Part shown: positions 24,605 to 33,036 of the stretch, piece after piece
Layout: every line of letters begins with the position of its first letter
Position numbering within the stretch: position 1 is the first letter of the stretch
Assembly (NCBI GenBank): GCA_937958015.1
Contig: CALGOA010000139.1
Location: 1-49,885 of the forward strand
Reading direction: 5' to 3'
DNA from: an uncultured Acidimicrobiales bacterium
Lineage (GTDB): Bacteria > Actinomycetota > Acidimicrobiia > Acidimicrobiales > SZUA-35
DNA: 49,885 nt
Translations under genes and position numbers: made by a program
Notes under the pieces: generated by a model
Database searches by the model: none
What the model saw: the letters and a program-made list of their open reading frames with translations, nothing else
Told to the model about the DNA's origin: nothing

Positions 24605-25467
24605 ACGAGGCCGCCAGAAAACCCAAACTCACGGTTCCCGACCTTGCCGCCAAGAAGGCGGCAGGGGAGCGGCTGTCGATGGTAGCGATCGCCGATTTCA
24701 TGACAGCCACCTGGGCCTACCGCGCCGGCATTGACATCGTCGGAGTCGGCGACAGTATGGGCATGACGATGTACGGGCACGAGAACACCCTCGAGTGCAC
24801 CGTCGACCAAATGATCGACCACACCAAAGCGGTGAGGCGCGGCGCTCCCGACACGTTCTGCATCACCGCGATGCCCTATGGCTCATATGCGACTGAGGAA
24901 ATCGCCGTGGTGAACTCGCTGCGAATGATGAAGGAGTCCGGAGCCGACGCTCTGAAGCTTCAGGGAGGCCGCGACAAGTTCAACATTCTTCGGGCGGTCG
25001 CCGATGCCGGGGTGCCGATCATGGGGCATGTCGGACTGATTCCCCATCAGGTTCACCGAATGGGTGGTTTCAAGACTCAGGGCCGGACCGCCGCCGCGGC
25101 AATCGAGATCATCGATCACGCTAGAGCCATCGAAGAGGCAGGGGCGATCGGGATGGAAATCGAGGCGGTGCCTCGAGAGGTTGGCAAAGCCGTCGATGAC
25201 TCGGTCTCGATCTTCACCTTCTCAATAGGCGCCGGATCTGCGGCGTGCGGTCAACTCCTGAACGCCTACGACCTGATCGGGTCCTTCGACACGTTCAAGC
25301 CGAAATTTGCGAAACGCTACGGCAACGTCAATGAGGTCGCCACGGCAGCACTTCAGACCTACGTTGCCGAAGTGGCCTCCGGAGCGTTTCCGGACGATGA
25401 ACACAGTTATGGGATGGACCCCGACGAGGCGGCCACGCTTGCCGCAGCACTGGAGGAACTGGCATGA
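24601..25467 (+). CDS. PanB-like protein with altered active site
   Basis: A 288-residue protein of the ketopantoate hydroxymethyltransferase (PanB) fold: VGDSMGMTMYGHENTLECTV with the Mg-ligand Asp51, MGHVGLIPHQVHRMGGFKTQGR, and E188 in MEIEAVP where PanB has its catalytic base Glu181. Two other active-site acids are replaced: E. coli Asp84 (in ADLPF) aligns with Ala90, and Glu114 (KIEGG) with Gln121. True PanB joins formaldehyde from methylene-tetrahydrofolate to ketoisovalerate. With its place beside a folate methyltransferase and an oxygenase, this copy probably catalyses another reaction in the same C1 pathway. Overlaps both neighbours by ATGA. Confidence 0.8.
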   Translation: MNEAARKPKLTVPDLAAKKAAGERLSMVAIADFMTATWAYRAGIDIVGVGDSMGMTMYGHENTLECTVDQMIDHTKAVRRGAPDTFCITAMPYGSYATEEIAVVNSLRMMKESGADALKLQGGRDKFNILRAVADAGVPIMGHVGLIPHQVHRMGGFKTQGRTAAAAIEIIDHARAIEEAGAIGMEIEAVPREVGKAVDDSVSIFTFSIGAGSAACGQLLNAYDLIGSFDTFKPKFAKRYGNVNEVATAALQTYVAEVASGAFPDDEHSYGMDPDEAATLAAALEELA

Positions 25468-26534
25468 GCCAGCGGATACGCAACGGATTTCTTGGAGACA
25501 ACTACCCGCGGAACATGTGGTGGGTCGCGGCCAAGGCTGACGAGATAACAACGACGCCATTGGCTCGATGGATCTTGGAGTTACCGGTGGTCCTCTACCG
25601 CACCGAGAACGGCGACCCTGTCGCGCTCGACGATCGATGCCCGCACCGCTGGGCGCCTCTGTCAGAGGGACGGGTGGATGGAGAACAGATCGTCTGCCCG
25701 TATCACGGGATGCGTTTCGGCGCCGACGGCGGCTGCCAATTGGTTCCAACCCAGACCAACATCCCTGCCGGTAGTGACATTGCCAGTTACCCGCTTCGGG
25801 AGAGCGGAGCCTTCGTGTGGATCTGGATGGGGGACCCGGCCGAGATTGACAATCACGAACCGCCGGTCGACATGGGGTACACCGCAGACCCGGACTGGTC
25901 GGTGGTGAGCGGATACTACGACGTTGCCTGCAACTGGGTTCTGATTCGAGAGAACGTCCTCGACCTGACACACCTGCCGTTTCTCCACGCAACGACGTTT
26001 AAACAGAACGACTGGGACAGCATTCCCAAGTCAACGATCGACGGAGACGTCATCACCTACCGACAGTCGTTTGACCCGGCACCGCTCAGTCCGTTGTTCT
26101 GCCATGCGATGGGTTTCAGCGAGACCAAGCCGGTGGCACGTACTCAGGTCGGCACGATGCCGTCATTGGCGGTCTCGTTCTCCGATTGGCACGTCACCGA
26201 CCCGGAGCCGGCACCCGGCGCTCGAGATGAGTTCCTCATGCGAGGTTGTCACATCGTGACCCCGGGTCTGCGCGGTCGAACTCACTACTACTGGGCCGCC
26301 GCCTTCGATATTCCCGAGGTTGACGAACATGCGATCGAGTTGTCTCGCCGGAACGTGATTGAGGCATTCGACGAGGACAAACACCTGCTCGAACGCCTGC
26401 AGAGTCAGGTCGAGCTCGATCCCCGAGGAGACGAGACGGCCGAGATTGGCCTGGCGGCCGACGGGGCCGGGTTGCGGGTCCGCCAGGTCCTGCAGCGGCG
26501 TCTCGAGGCGGAAGGTCGAGGTTTCGAGTCGTAA
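25464..26534 (+). CDS. Rieske non-heme iron oxygenase (VanA-like)
   Basis: A 356-residue terminal oxygenase. The Rieske [2Fe-2S] ligands are C59-P-H61 and C78-PYH81. The mononuclear iron site is E163-NVLD167-LTH170-LPFLH175, the D-x2-H-x4-H pattern of vanillate O-demethylase oxygenase subunits and relatives. Those enzymes hydroxylate or demethylate aromatic acids or betaines, using a separate reductase, which I do not see nearby. It is the third gene of the DmdA-like and PanB-like operon (ATGA overlap), so oxidative demethylation by this protein and methyl transfer by the first may act on one compound class. Confidence 0.85.
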   Translation: MSQRIRNGFLGDNYPRNMWWVAAKADEITTTPLARWILELPVVLYRTENGDPVALDDRCPHRWAPLSEGRVDGEQIVCPYHGMRFGADGGCQLVPTQTNIPAGSDIASYPLRESGAFVWIWMGDPAEIDNHEPPVDMGYTADPDWSVVSGYYDVACNWVLIRENVLDLTHLPFLHATTFKQNDWDSIPKSTIDGDVITYRQSFDPAPLSPLFCHAMGFSETKPVARTQVGTMPSLAVSFSDWHVTDPEPAPGARDEFLMRGCHIVTPGLRGRTHYYWAAAFDIPEVDEHAIELSRRNVIEAFDEDKHLLERLQSQVELDPRGDETAEIGLAADGAGLRVRQVLQRRLEAEGRGFES

Positions 26535-26556
26535 CTAGTGGGGTGCACCTCTAGTT
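26533..26556. terminator. Hairpin spanning both convergent stop codons
   Basis: Arms AACTAG (26533-26538) and CTAGTT (26551-26556) pair, then a T-T mismatch and a GG-CC pair continue the stem. The left arm lies in the Rieske stop TAA (26532-26534) and the right arm includes the AraC stop TAG, so one palindrome serves both ends. No T-run follows, so it may terminate by another route or simply protect 3' ends. Confidence 0.5.
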
Positions 26557-27417
26557 CCGGCTGTTTGATGCGAAGACCGATGGGCTCTCGCCCGTCACCC
26601 GCGTGAAGAATCTCGAGAAATGGGACAACTCGCCGAACCCCAAGGACGCTGCGACGGCGGTCGCCGACCTGCCACCGACGCTCAGTCGTCGTTGAGCCTC
26701 TAACGCGATCGCATTGTCGATTAGCTCTTTTGGTGCGACACCAGCCACCGATTGACACGCTCGAGTCAGCGTTCGGGCCGAGCATCCGAGAAGTTCTGCA
26801 CAACGGTGCACCGATCGTGGCGGTGGCTCCGTTCGAGCCATCAACCGCTCGAACTCGGCGTAGATGCTGGCCCGTGAGTTCGCCTCCGGGACCTCGGGCG
26901 AATCCAGTCTGAGGACGGAGATGAAGAGGTCGCGAACGGCCTTCAATCCAGCGGCGGGCAACGGAATCGAGCGGCTGGGATCGGTGAACCTCTTCAAGGT
27001 CTGAAGATCCCGCTCCAACTGGGCGTCGGTTGTGATGACGTGGGGTCCAGGTGCCCAGTTCCAACGGGTATCGAGTGGTCGGAGAATGATTAGGTCTGCT
27101 TCATAGGGCGGGTCAACCTTCCATCGATGAACCTGACCTGGCCGAACGTGGAGGATGCGGCCCGGACTCAGGTCGACGTCTTGGAAATCAACCTCGTGAC
27201 TCCCTGAACCGGAGCGGCAGCACACGAGGAGCTCGAAGTGGAGACGCTGCCGAGACTCAAGATCGGGCTGGGGTCGTCGTTCCAAAAGGCTTGAGAGCGA
27301 GAACGTTTCGACCGGCAACCCGGCTGAGGGTGGGAGGTAGGGGATATCGACGACGGGTTCTTTGGTGGCGGCGCCATCGAGAGGATCTGTCGCAATTTGG
27401 TAAGCATGTTGACGCAA
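26551..27417 (-). CDS. AraC-family transcriptional regulator
   Basis: A 288-residue regulator. N-terminal cupin-like sensor part (HFELLVCCRSGSGSHEVDFQDVDLSPGRILHVRPGQVHRW), C-terminal double helix-turn-helix (CAELLGCSARTLTRACQSVAG and SATAVAASLGFGELSHFSRFFTRVTGESP). The only in-frame start in the right place is a TTG at 27417, seven bases after AAGGA, which I accept with caution. Convergent with the Rieske operon and divergent from the SnoaL protein; it may act on either. Confidence 0.8.
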   Translation of the reverse strand: MRQHAYQIATDPLDGAATKEPVVDIPYLPPSAGLPVETFSLSSLLERRPQPDLESRQRLHFELLVCCRSGSGSHEVDFQDVDLSPGRILHVRPGQVHRWKVDPPYEADLIILRPLDTRWNWAPGPHVITTDAQLERDLQTLKRFTDPSRSIPLPAAGLKAVRDLFISVLRLDSPEVPEANSRASIYAEFERLMARTEPPPRSVHRCAELLGCSARTLTRACQSVAGVAPKELIDNAIALEAQRRLSVGGRSATAVAASLGFGELSHFSRFFTRVTGESPSVFASNSRN

Positions 27418-27531
27418 ACTGGCATTCCTTCTCCGACGACGTCGATCTAGGTTTTAACTAATCGACAGGGTATCCCTCGGCAGGTGTTCGCTCTGGGGGT
27501 GCCCCGACCAAACAAGGACAGGAGTCTCAAA

Positions 27532-28311
27532 ATGGGAACAAAGCTCGAGAACGTGAAGGGCCTCTATATGGAGGGAATCCGCGACGGTAACGCCAGGGAG
27601 GCGGTCACGAAGTACACGGGGGATCGATATACGCAACACTCGACCGGTGTTCGTGATGGCGTCGAAGGTTTCGTCGAGTTCTTCGAACCCTTCGTGAAAA
27701 ACAACCCGGAGCGAGACATTCGTATCGTCCGGGGAATAGAAGATGGGAACTTCGTCTGGGTACACGCGGCACAGTCGCTCAACGGCGGCGAGGCGAAGTG
27801 GATCACCATGGACATGTTCGAGACCGACGAGCAGGATCGAATCGTCGAACACTGGGACGTCATCGCCGAGTGGGTCGATGAGACGGCCTCGGGACACTCC
27901 CAGATCGACGGCCCGGTCGACGTTGAGGATCTGGATATGACGGAGGCGAACCGGGAAACGGTTCAACGGTTCCTGGATGAGATCCTGATCGGTGGGGGAG
28001 ACAACTTCACAGACTTCATTTCCACCGAGAGCTATATCCAGCACAACCCTCAGGTGGCCGATGGCTTGGAGGGCTTCGGTGCATTCGTGGCGACCTTGGC
28101 GGCTGAGGGAAAGTCGATGGTCTACAAGTACGTCCACAAGGTTCTCGCTCAGGGGAACTTTGTCGTCACCTACTCGCTCGTCCAGATCGGTGATGAGGAC
28201 CTGGCGGTCTTCGACCTCTTCCGTCTTCAGGACGGTCTGATCGTCGAACACTGGGACACCATGGAGCCGTTGCCACGCGGCGAAGCGCTCGTCAACCAAG
28301 GCAAGTTCTAG
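27532..28311 (+). CDS. Tandem SnoaL-like (NTF2-fold) protein
   Basis: A 259-residue protein made of two similar halves. The first half has QHSTGVRDGVEGFVEFFEP and MDMFETDEQDRIVEHWDVI; the second has QHNPQVADGLEGFGAFVATL and FDLFRLQDGLIVEHWDTMEP, so an internal duplication is clear. Each half is a SnoaL-like/NTF2 fold of about 120 residues, seen in polyketide cyclases and many small-molecule isomerases. Start ATG 27532 follows AGGACAGGAG. Its regulator may be the divergent AraC gene. Function unknown. Confidence 0.82.
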   Translation: MGTKLENVKGLYMEGIRDGNAREAVTKYTGDRYTQHSTGVRDGVEGFVEFFEPFVKNNPERDIRIVRGIEDGNFVWVHAAQSLNGGEAKWITMDMFETDEQDRIVEHWDVIAEWVDETASGHSQIDGPVDVEDLDMTEANRETVQRFLDEILIGGGDNFTDFISTESYIQHNPQVADGLEGFGAFVATLAAEGKSMVYKYVHKVLAQGNFVVTYSLVQIGDEDLAVFDLFRLQDGLIVEHWDTMEPLPRGEALVNQGKF

Positions 28312-28384
28312 CGCCCAGGGGGAGCTGACGGAAATCACCTGCGGCGATCAGGAGGGTTCGAGCGGGTCTGGGTAGGGTGCGACG

Positions 28385-29392
28385 ATGACCCGCAGCGCAC
28401 GTCACGTCAACCTTGCCTCCCGTCCCAACGGGGCGCCTGTTCCCGAGAATTTCGAGGTCGTTGAAGCGGAGGTCCGCGAACCCCAGGACGGCGAGATCGT
28501 TGTGGCCAACCGCTTCATGTCGGTCGACCCATACATGCGGGGCCGGATGAACGACGTGAAGTCCTACGTGCCGCCATTCCAGATCGGCAAACCTCTCGAT
28601 GGCGGGGCCGTCGGCGAAGTGATCGAGTCGAACTCGCCGGAGGTCGCTGTTGGTGACCACGTCGTCCATGGCCTCGGCTGGCGAGAGATTGCCGTTCTCC
28701 CGGCCGCCCAGGCCCAGCCCGCAGCGCAGGTCGAAGGTGTTTCGCTGTCGGCGAACCTCGGAGTGCTCGGCATGCCCGGCATGACCGCATACGCCGGACT
28801 GCTCGACGTGGCCTCCTTCGCCGAGGGTGACGCAGTGTTCGTATCGGGAGCTGCAGGTGCCGTGGGATCCTTGGTGGGTCAACTCGCCAAGTTGAAGGGT
28901 GCCTCACTCGTCGTCGGCTCCGCTGGATCAGACGAGAAGGTCGCCTGGCTCACCGACGATCTTGGCTTCGACTCGGCGTTCAACTACAAGTCCGGTTCGG
29001 TTGCCAAGCAACTCTTCGCTGCGGCTCCCAACGGCATCGATGTGTACTTCGACAACGTCGGAGGCGATCATCTGCAGGCTGCGCTCCATGCGCTCAACGT
29101 CCACGGCCGGGTGGCATTGTGTGGCGCCATCTCGATGTACAACAACACCGAACCAGCGCCCGGCCCGAACAATATGACTCTTGCCATCGGCAAACGACTC
29201 ACCCTTCGCGGTTTCATCGTCAGCGATCACGGCAGCCTGCGGGACGACTTCGTCCGCGAAGTTGGTGGCTGGCTCGCCGATGGCACCATAAAGGCCGAAG
29301 AGACGGTGGTGCACGGAATCGAGGGTGCTGGCGATGCTTTCATCGGACTCCTCGCGGGTGCAAACACCGGCAAGATGGTCGTCGAGATCTGA
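28385..29392 (+). CDS. NADP-dependent MDR oxidoreductase (leukotriene-B4-dehydrogenase/CurA-like)
   Basis: A 335-residue zinc-independent medium-chain reductase. Key stretches: MSVDPYMRGRMND, LGMPGMTAYAGLLD, GAAGAVGSLVGQLAKLKG (Rossmann loop), VYFDNVGGDHLQAAL, GRVALCGAISMYN. These match the PTGR/LTB4DH and CurA group, which reduces the double bond of alpha,beta-unsaturated ketones with NADPH. Start ATG 28385. Convergent with ppgK, 11 bases apart. The substrate is not known. Confidence 0.9.
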   Translation: MTRSARHVNLASRPNGAPVPENFEVVEAEVREPQDGEIVVANRFMSVDPYMRGRMNDVKSYVPPFQIGKPLDGGAVGEVIESNSPEVAVGDHVVHGLGWREIAVLPAAQAQPAAQVEGVSLSANLGVLGMPGMTAYAGLLDVASFAEGDAVFVSGAAGAVGSLVGQLAKLKGASLVVGSAGSDEKVAWLTDDLGFDSAFNYKSGSVAKQLFAAAPNGIDVYFDNVGGDHLQAALHALNVHGRVALCGAISMYNNTEPAPGPNNMTLAIGKRLTLRGFIVSDHGSLRDDFVREVGGWLADGTIKAEETVVHGIEGAGDAFIGLLAGANTGKMVVEI

Positions 29393-29403
29393 CCGTCTAA
29401 CGA

Positions 29404-30150
29404 CTACGTCAAGATGTCCTGAGCGGCGATAGCGGCCCCGACAATTCCGGCGTTGTTGCGGAAGTGAGCAACGCTGATCGACGCGTCGACATCAAGCTTG
29501 TCCGAGAACTTGTGCAGCTTCTTGCTGGCCCCTCCGCCAAGGATGAAATGGGCGGGTGTCATCACGCGCGAAACACGCTGAAGGAAATAGTTGAAACGCT
29601 CGCCCCACTCGTTCCAGTCAAGGTCATGGATCTTCCTCGCCCGGTCGCCCGCGTAGAACTCGATCGGATCACCGTCCTTGCCAGGCATTCGACCCAACTC
29701 GATGTTGGGAATCAACTGGCCATCGAAAAAGACACCGGATCCGAGCCCGGTCCCGATAGTGATCATGATGACCGTGCCGCCCAATCCACGGCCAGCCCCA
29801 AGGGACATCTCTGCCAGTCCGGCGACGTCGGCGTCGTTGTGGACCACGAACCGCTGACCGGTGGCCTCGGCGAAAAGTTCGTCGACCTGGGTGCCTCGCC
29901 ATGACGGGTCGATGTTGCCCGCGGTCAGTGCCTGGCCATCCACCACCACCGTCGGGAAGCTGCAGCCGACCGGGCCGGTGTACTCCAATCGACCCACCAG
30001 TTCTTTCACTACACCCGCGATCCCATCCGGGGTAGCCGGTTGGGGAGTGGCGATTCGAATCCGTTCGCTAACGAGTTCGCCGGTGTCGGTCTGAACAACG
30101 GCTGCCTTCACTCCCGATCCGCCAACATCGATTCCCAGTACTTCCGCCAC
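29404..30150 (-). CDS. ppgK: Polyphosphate glucokinase
   Basis: A 248-residue ROK-family kinase. N-terminal phosphate loop [14 protein letters not shown], hinge [30 protein letters not shown], and [22 protein letters not shown], which replaces the zinc-binding part of other ROK kinases and is characteristic of actinobacterial PpgK. It phosphorylates glucose from polyphosphate or ATP, producing glucose-6-phosphate. It is divergent from pgm, so glucose-6-P and glucose-1-P formation are encoded side by side. Polyphosphate could be supplied by a VTC-type polymerase, one of which is encoded 11 kb away. Confidence 0.92.
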   Translation of the reverse strand: MAEVLGIDVGGSGVKAAVVQTDTGELVSERIRIATPQPATPDGIAGVVKELVGRLEYTGPVGCSFPTVVVDGQALTAGNIDPSWRGTQVDELFAEATGQRFVVHNDADVAGLAEMSLGAGRGLGGTVIMITIGTGLGSGVFFDGQLIPNIELGRMPGKDGDPIEFYAGDRARKIHDLDWNEWGERFNYFLQRVSRVMTPAHFILGGGASKKLHKFSDKLDVDASISVAHFRNNAGIVGAAIAAQDILT

Positions 30151-30276
30151 GATTTCCCTCTCGTCCTGCCTCTTCCGCGACGGAGTGTAGAACGTTGAAA
30201 CTTTCTCGGACAGTTGAACCGGGTGACAGTCGCCGAGAGTTCAGGCAGTACGCATCGATTGCGACATACTGGTCTG

Positions 30277-31929
30277 ATGGCCCATGAGCAGGCAGGAAAC
30301 TCGGCATCACCCAGCGATTTGGTCGATGTTCCACGGTTGGTCTCGACGTACTACACAACCCAACCCAACCTTGAAGATCCGTCCCAGCGGGTGGCTTTCG
30401 GAACGTCGGGTCATCGTGGATCCAGTCTGGATGGATCCTTCAACGAGGCGCACATCGCAGCCACAACGCAGGCGATTTGTGAGTACCGCGCCACGCAGTC
30501 GATCGAGGGGCCGCTCTTCCTCGGCAGGGACACCCATGCCCTGTCAGAACCGGCGATGGCTACCGCTCTGGAGGTACTGGCGGCGAATCATGTGACGGTT
30601 CAGATCGACGCGGACGACCGGTACACACCGACTCCGGCGCTGTCTCACGCCATTATCCGCCACAACGCAGAGCGACGGCCGGGCGCAGGTTTAGCCGACG
30701 GGATCGTGGTGACACCGTCGCACAACCCTCCCCGGGACGGTGGCTTCAAGTACAACGCCGCCCACGGTGGCCCCGCCGACTCCGATGCCACGGGTTGGAT
30801 CGCAGACCGCGCCAACGAACTGCTGGAGGGCGGGAACCGCGAAGTCTCCCGAGTCTCGCTGAGCAGTGCACTCGCAGCCGACACGACGTATCGGTACGAC
30901 TTCTGTGGTGAGTACATCGACGACCTGCCCAATGTTCTGGACCTCGACGCGATTGGCAAGGAGGGAATCCGAATCGGTGCGGACCCTCTTGGCGGAGCGA
31001 GCGTCGACTATTGGGCCCGTATCGCCGATCGCTTCAACCTCGACCTGACCGTCGTCAACCCCGAGGTGGATCCGACGTGGCGGTTTATGACCCTCGACTG
31101 GGACGGGAAGATCCGTATGGACTGTTCTTCGCCCCACGCGATGGCATCGCTGATCGGCTCATCGGGCGACTATCAGATCTCCACCGGAAACGATGCCGAT
31201 GCCGATCGGCACGGAATCGTGACCCCAGACGGTGGCTTGATGAACCCCAATCACTTCCTCGCCGTTGCGATCGAGTACCTGTTTGAGCATCGGTCCAACT
31301 GGCCCTCCTCGGCCGCGGTCGGAAAGACACTTGTCTCTTCCTCGATGATCGATCGGGTGGCGACGAAGCTGGATAGAAAGCTGGTGGAGGTGCCGGTCGG
31401 TTTCAAGTGGTTCGTCCCCGGCCTCAGCGAGGGAACGATCGGCTTCGGAGGCGAGGAGTCAGCGGGCGCATCGTTCCTACGTCACGATGGTTCGGTGTGG
31501 ACCACGGACAAGGACGGGATCATCCTCGCCCTATTGGCGGCCGAGATACTGGCCACCACCGGTTCATCCCCGAGCGAGCGTTACCGGGCGCTCACCGAAC
31601 GATTCGGTACGCCGGTCTATGAGCGGATCGATGCGCCAGCCTCCCGAGCCGAGAAGCAGCAACTTGCTGCGCTGTCAGCTGACGAGGTGACCGAGACTGA
31701 ACTGGCCGGAGACCCGGTTACCGCCGTTCTGACCGAAGCCCCCGGCAACGGGGCCAAAATCGGAGGCTTGAAAGTGGTGACCGAGAACGCCTGGTTCGCA
31801 GCCCGTCCGTCCGGCACCGAAGATATCTACAAGATCTACGCCGAGAGTTTTCGCGACCACGACCATCTACGAGCGGTGCAGGAGTCGGCAAAGTCGCTGG
31901 TCGGGGGAGTGCTCGGTCAGTCGGGATAA
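30277..31929 (+). CDS. pgm: Phosphoglucomutase (alpha-D-glucose-phosphate specific)
   Basis: A 550-residue member of the alpha-D-phosphohexomutase family. Substrate-handling features: AFGTSGHRGSSLDG at the start, phospho-Ser148 in TPSHNPPRDGGFKYN, Mg ligands DADAD at about 306-310, GFGGEESAGASF for sugar binding, and a C-terminal phosphate loop near RPSGTEDIYKIYAE. Size and order fit the bacterial Pgm type that uses glucose-1,6-bisphosphate. The ATG at 30277 fits the family edge; an earlier start would add 21 residues without homology. Divergent from ppgK. Confidence 0.93.
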   Translation: MAHEQAGNSASPSDLVDVPRLVSTYYTTQPNLEDPSQRVAFGTSGHRGSSLDGSFNEAHIAATTQAICEYRATQSIEGPLFLGRDTHALSEPAMATALEVLAANHVTVQIDADDRYTPTPALSHAIIRHNAERRPGAGLADGIVVTPSHNPPRDGGFKYNAAHGGPADSDATGWIADRANELLEGGNREVSRVSLSSALAADTTYRYDFCGEYIDDLPNVLDLDAIGKEGIRIGADPLGGASVDYWARIADRFNLDLTVVNPEVDPTWRFMTLDWDGKIRMDCSSPHAMASLIGSSGDYQISTGNDADADRHGIVTPDGGLMNPNHFLAVAIEYLFEHRSNWPSSAAVGKTLVSSSMIDRVATKLDRKLVEVPVGFKWFVPGLSEGTIGFGGEESAGASFLRHDGSVWTTDKDGIILALLAAEILATTGSSPSERYRALTERFGTPVYERIDAPASRAEKQQLAALSADEVTETELAGDPVTAVLTEAPGNGAKIGGLKVVTENAWFAARPSGTEDIYKIYAESFRDHDHLRAVQESAKSLVGGVLGQSG

Positions 31930-32015
31930 CCGCTCCGCAACATCTTCAGCAGGCCTGCAGGAGTTCTCCAGCTCAGCTCCAAGCACCAAATCACCCATGA
32001 GTTCAGCATGGGGAT

Positions 32016-32537
32016 ATGTCCAATCAGCTTCTTGCACCGCCGATTGCCAGCCAAGCGATCACCATCGTCGAACTCAACTCCGATGACCGGGATCTCATCA
32101 TCGACGTGTTCGAGCGCCTTTCCGACATCGATCGGTTCTACCGCTTCTTCATGTCGGTGCCGGTCTACTCCAACGCAATGCTCGAGATGCTCACGGGCAT
32201 GAATGGCACCGACCATGTCGCCGTCGGCGCCTTCTCCGAGGGGACCTGTGTCGGAATCGCTCGTTATGTACGACCGGCCGGAAGTACCGGAGCGGCCGAA
32301 CTGGCCGTCGTCGTATCGGCGGAGGCGAGAGGCCTGGGACTGTCTCGCCGGATGCTCGCCGCACTCGACGCACCCGCCCGGGCCAAGGGCTGGGCTGCCG
32401 CCTGCCCAGTCGTACAGGGTGGGCGTCGGTGTTGTGTCGGAAGGCATCGGATTGACTCTCGGCTAGTGGGCCTCTTGGGATCGTCCTCGAGCGTGGCCGA
32501 TGGAATTCGGACCCGGGAACTCGGCAGTGCTGCTTGA
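32016..32537 (+). pseudogene. GNAT acetyltransferase with decayed C-terminus
   Basis: Residues 1-125 follow the Pat-like GNAT pattern: DRFYRFFMSVPVYSNAMLEML, HVAVGAFSEGTCVGIARYVR, AELAVVVSAEARGLGLSRRMLAAL (the acetyl-CoA loop R-G-L-G-L-S-R-R). After ARAKGW the expected end (strand, NRPMLRLARRLGF-like helix) is absent, replaced by a Ser/Arg/Cys-rich sequence up to 173 that resembles nothing and looks like a frameshift product. CTGGGC...GCCCAG forms a small stem just after this point (32393-32412). Likely a truncated, inactive copy; the alternative is a sequencing error. Confidence 0.55.
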
Positions 32538-32588
32538 GAAACGCCGCACGATCCAATTTGGTTGGGTAGGCGACAGGCTGAGCCTCGG

Positions 32589-33002
32589 TCAGTCCGCTTC
32601 GCGAAAGATGACTACCGGAACCTCTCGTGCAGACGCCTCCAGGTGGTCCGACATCCCAGGGAGCGATGCTGCGAACACGTTGAGGAGTTCGTCCCGCAAC
32701 GGTTCCTCGGCTACCTCTGCGACGGACGCGATAGTCACTCCTGGTAGCTCGACCAGCACCGATGCATCGTGCTGAAGGTTAAGGAACCAGTCCGGGTGAT
32801 TGTCTGATCCGCCGTTCGCGGCCGCAGCAGCCAGGTGGCCGTTGGCATCGATATACCCGACCGGGGTGGTGTGTGGCTTTCCGCTCCGTCGACCGACGGT
32901 GGTGAGGAGCAGGATCGGAGCCCCCTCCATCGGCCCTGACAGAACGCCGTCATTCTTGCGAAACTCGGCGATGACTCCCGCATTGATCTCTCGCATGTCC
33001 AT
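32589..33002 (-). CDS. F420/deazaflavin-dependent nitroreductase-family protein (DUF385)
   Basis: A 137-residue split-barrel protein like Ddn. The motif LLLTTVGRRSGKPHTTPVGYI is the cofactor-binding signature of this family, with NHPDWFLNLQHDASVLVEL following. Such proteins reduce quinones or nitro compounds with F420H2 in actinobacteria. Start ATG 33002, divergent from an ArsR gene across a palindrome array that probably controls both. Physiological substrate unknown. Confidence 0.85.
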   Translation of the reverse strand: MDMREINAGVIAEFRKNDGVLSGPMEGAPILLLTTVGRRSGKPHTTPVGYIDANGHLAAAAANGGSDNHPDWFLNLQHDASVLVELPGVTIASVAEVAEEPLRDELLNVFAASLPGMSDHLEASAREVPVVIFREAD

Positions 33003-33036
33003 TCGTTCGCTCTCCCTTGATCGACACCTGTTATCT

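Noticed and set aside
32490-32537. DGIRTREL-like peptide often seen over tRNA genes
   Set aside because: No tRNA structure is present; it is the tail of the broken GNAT frame.
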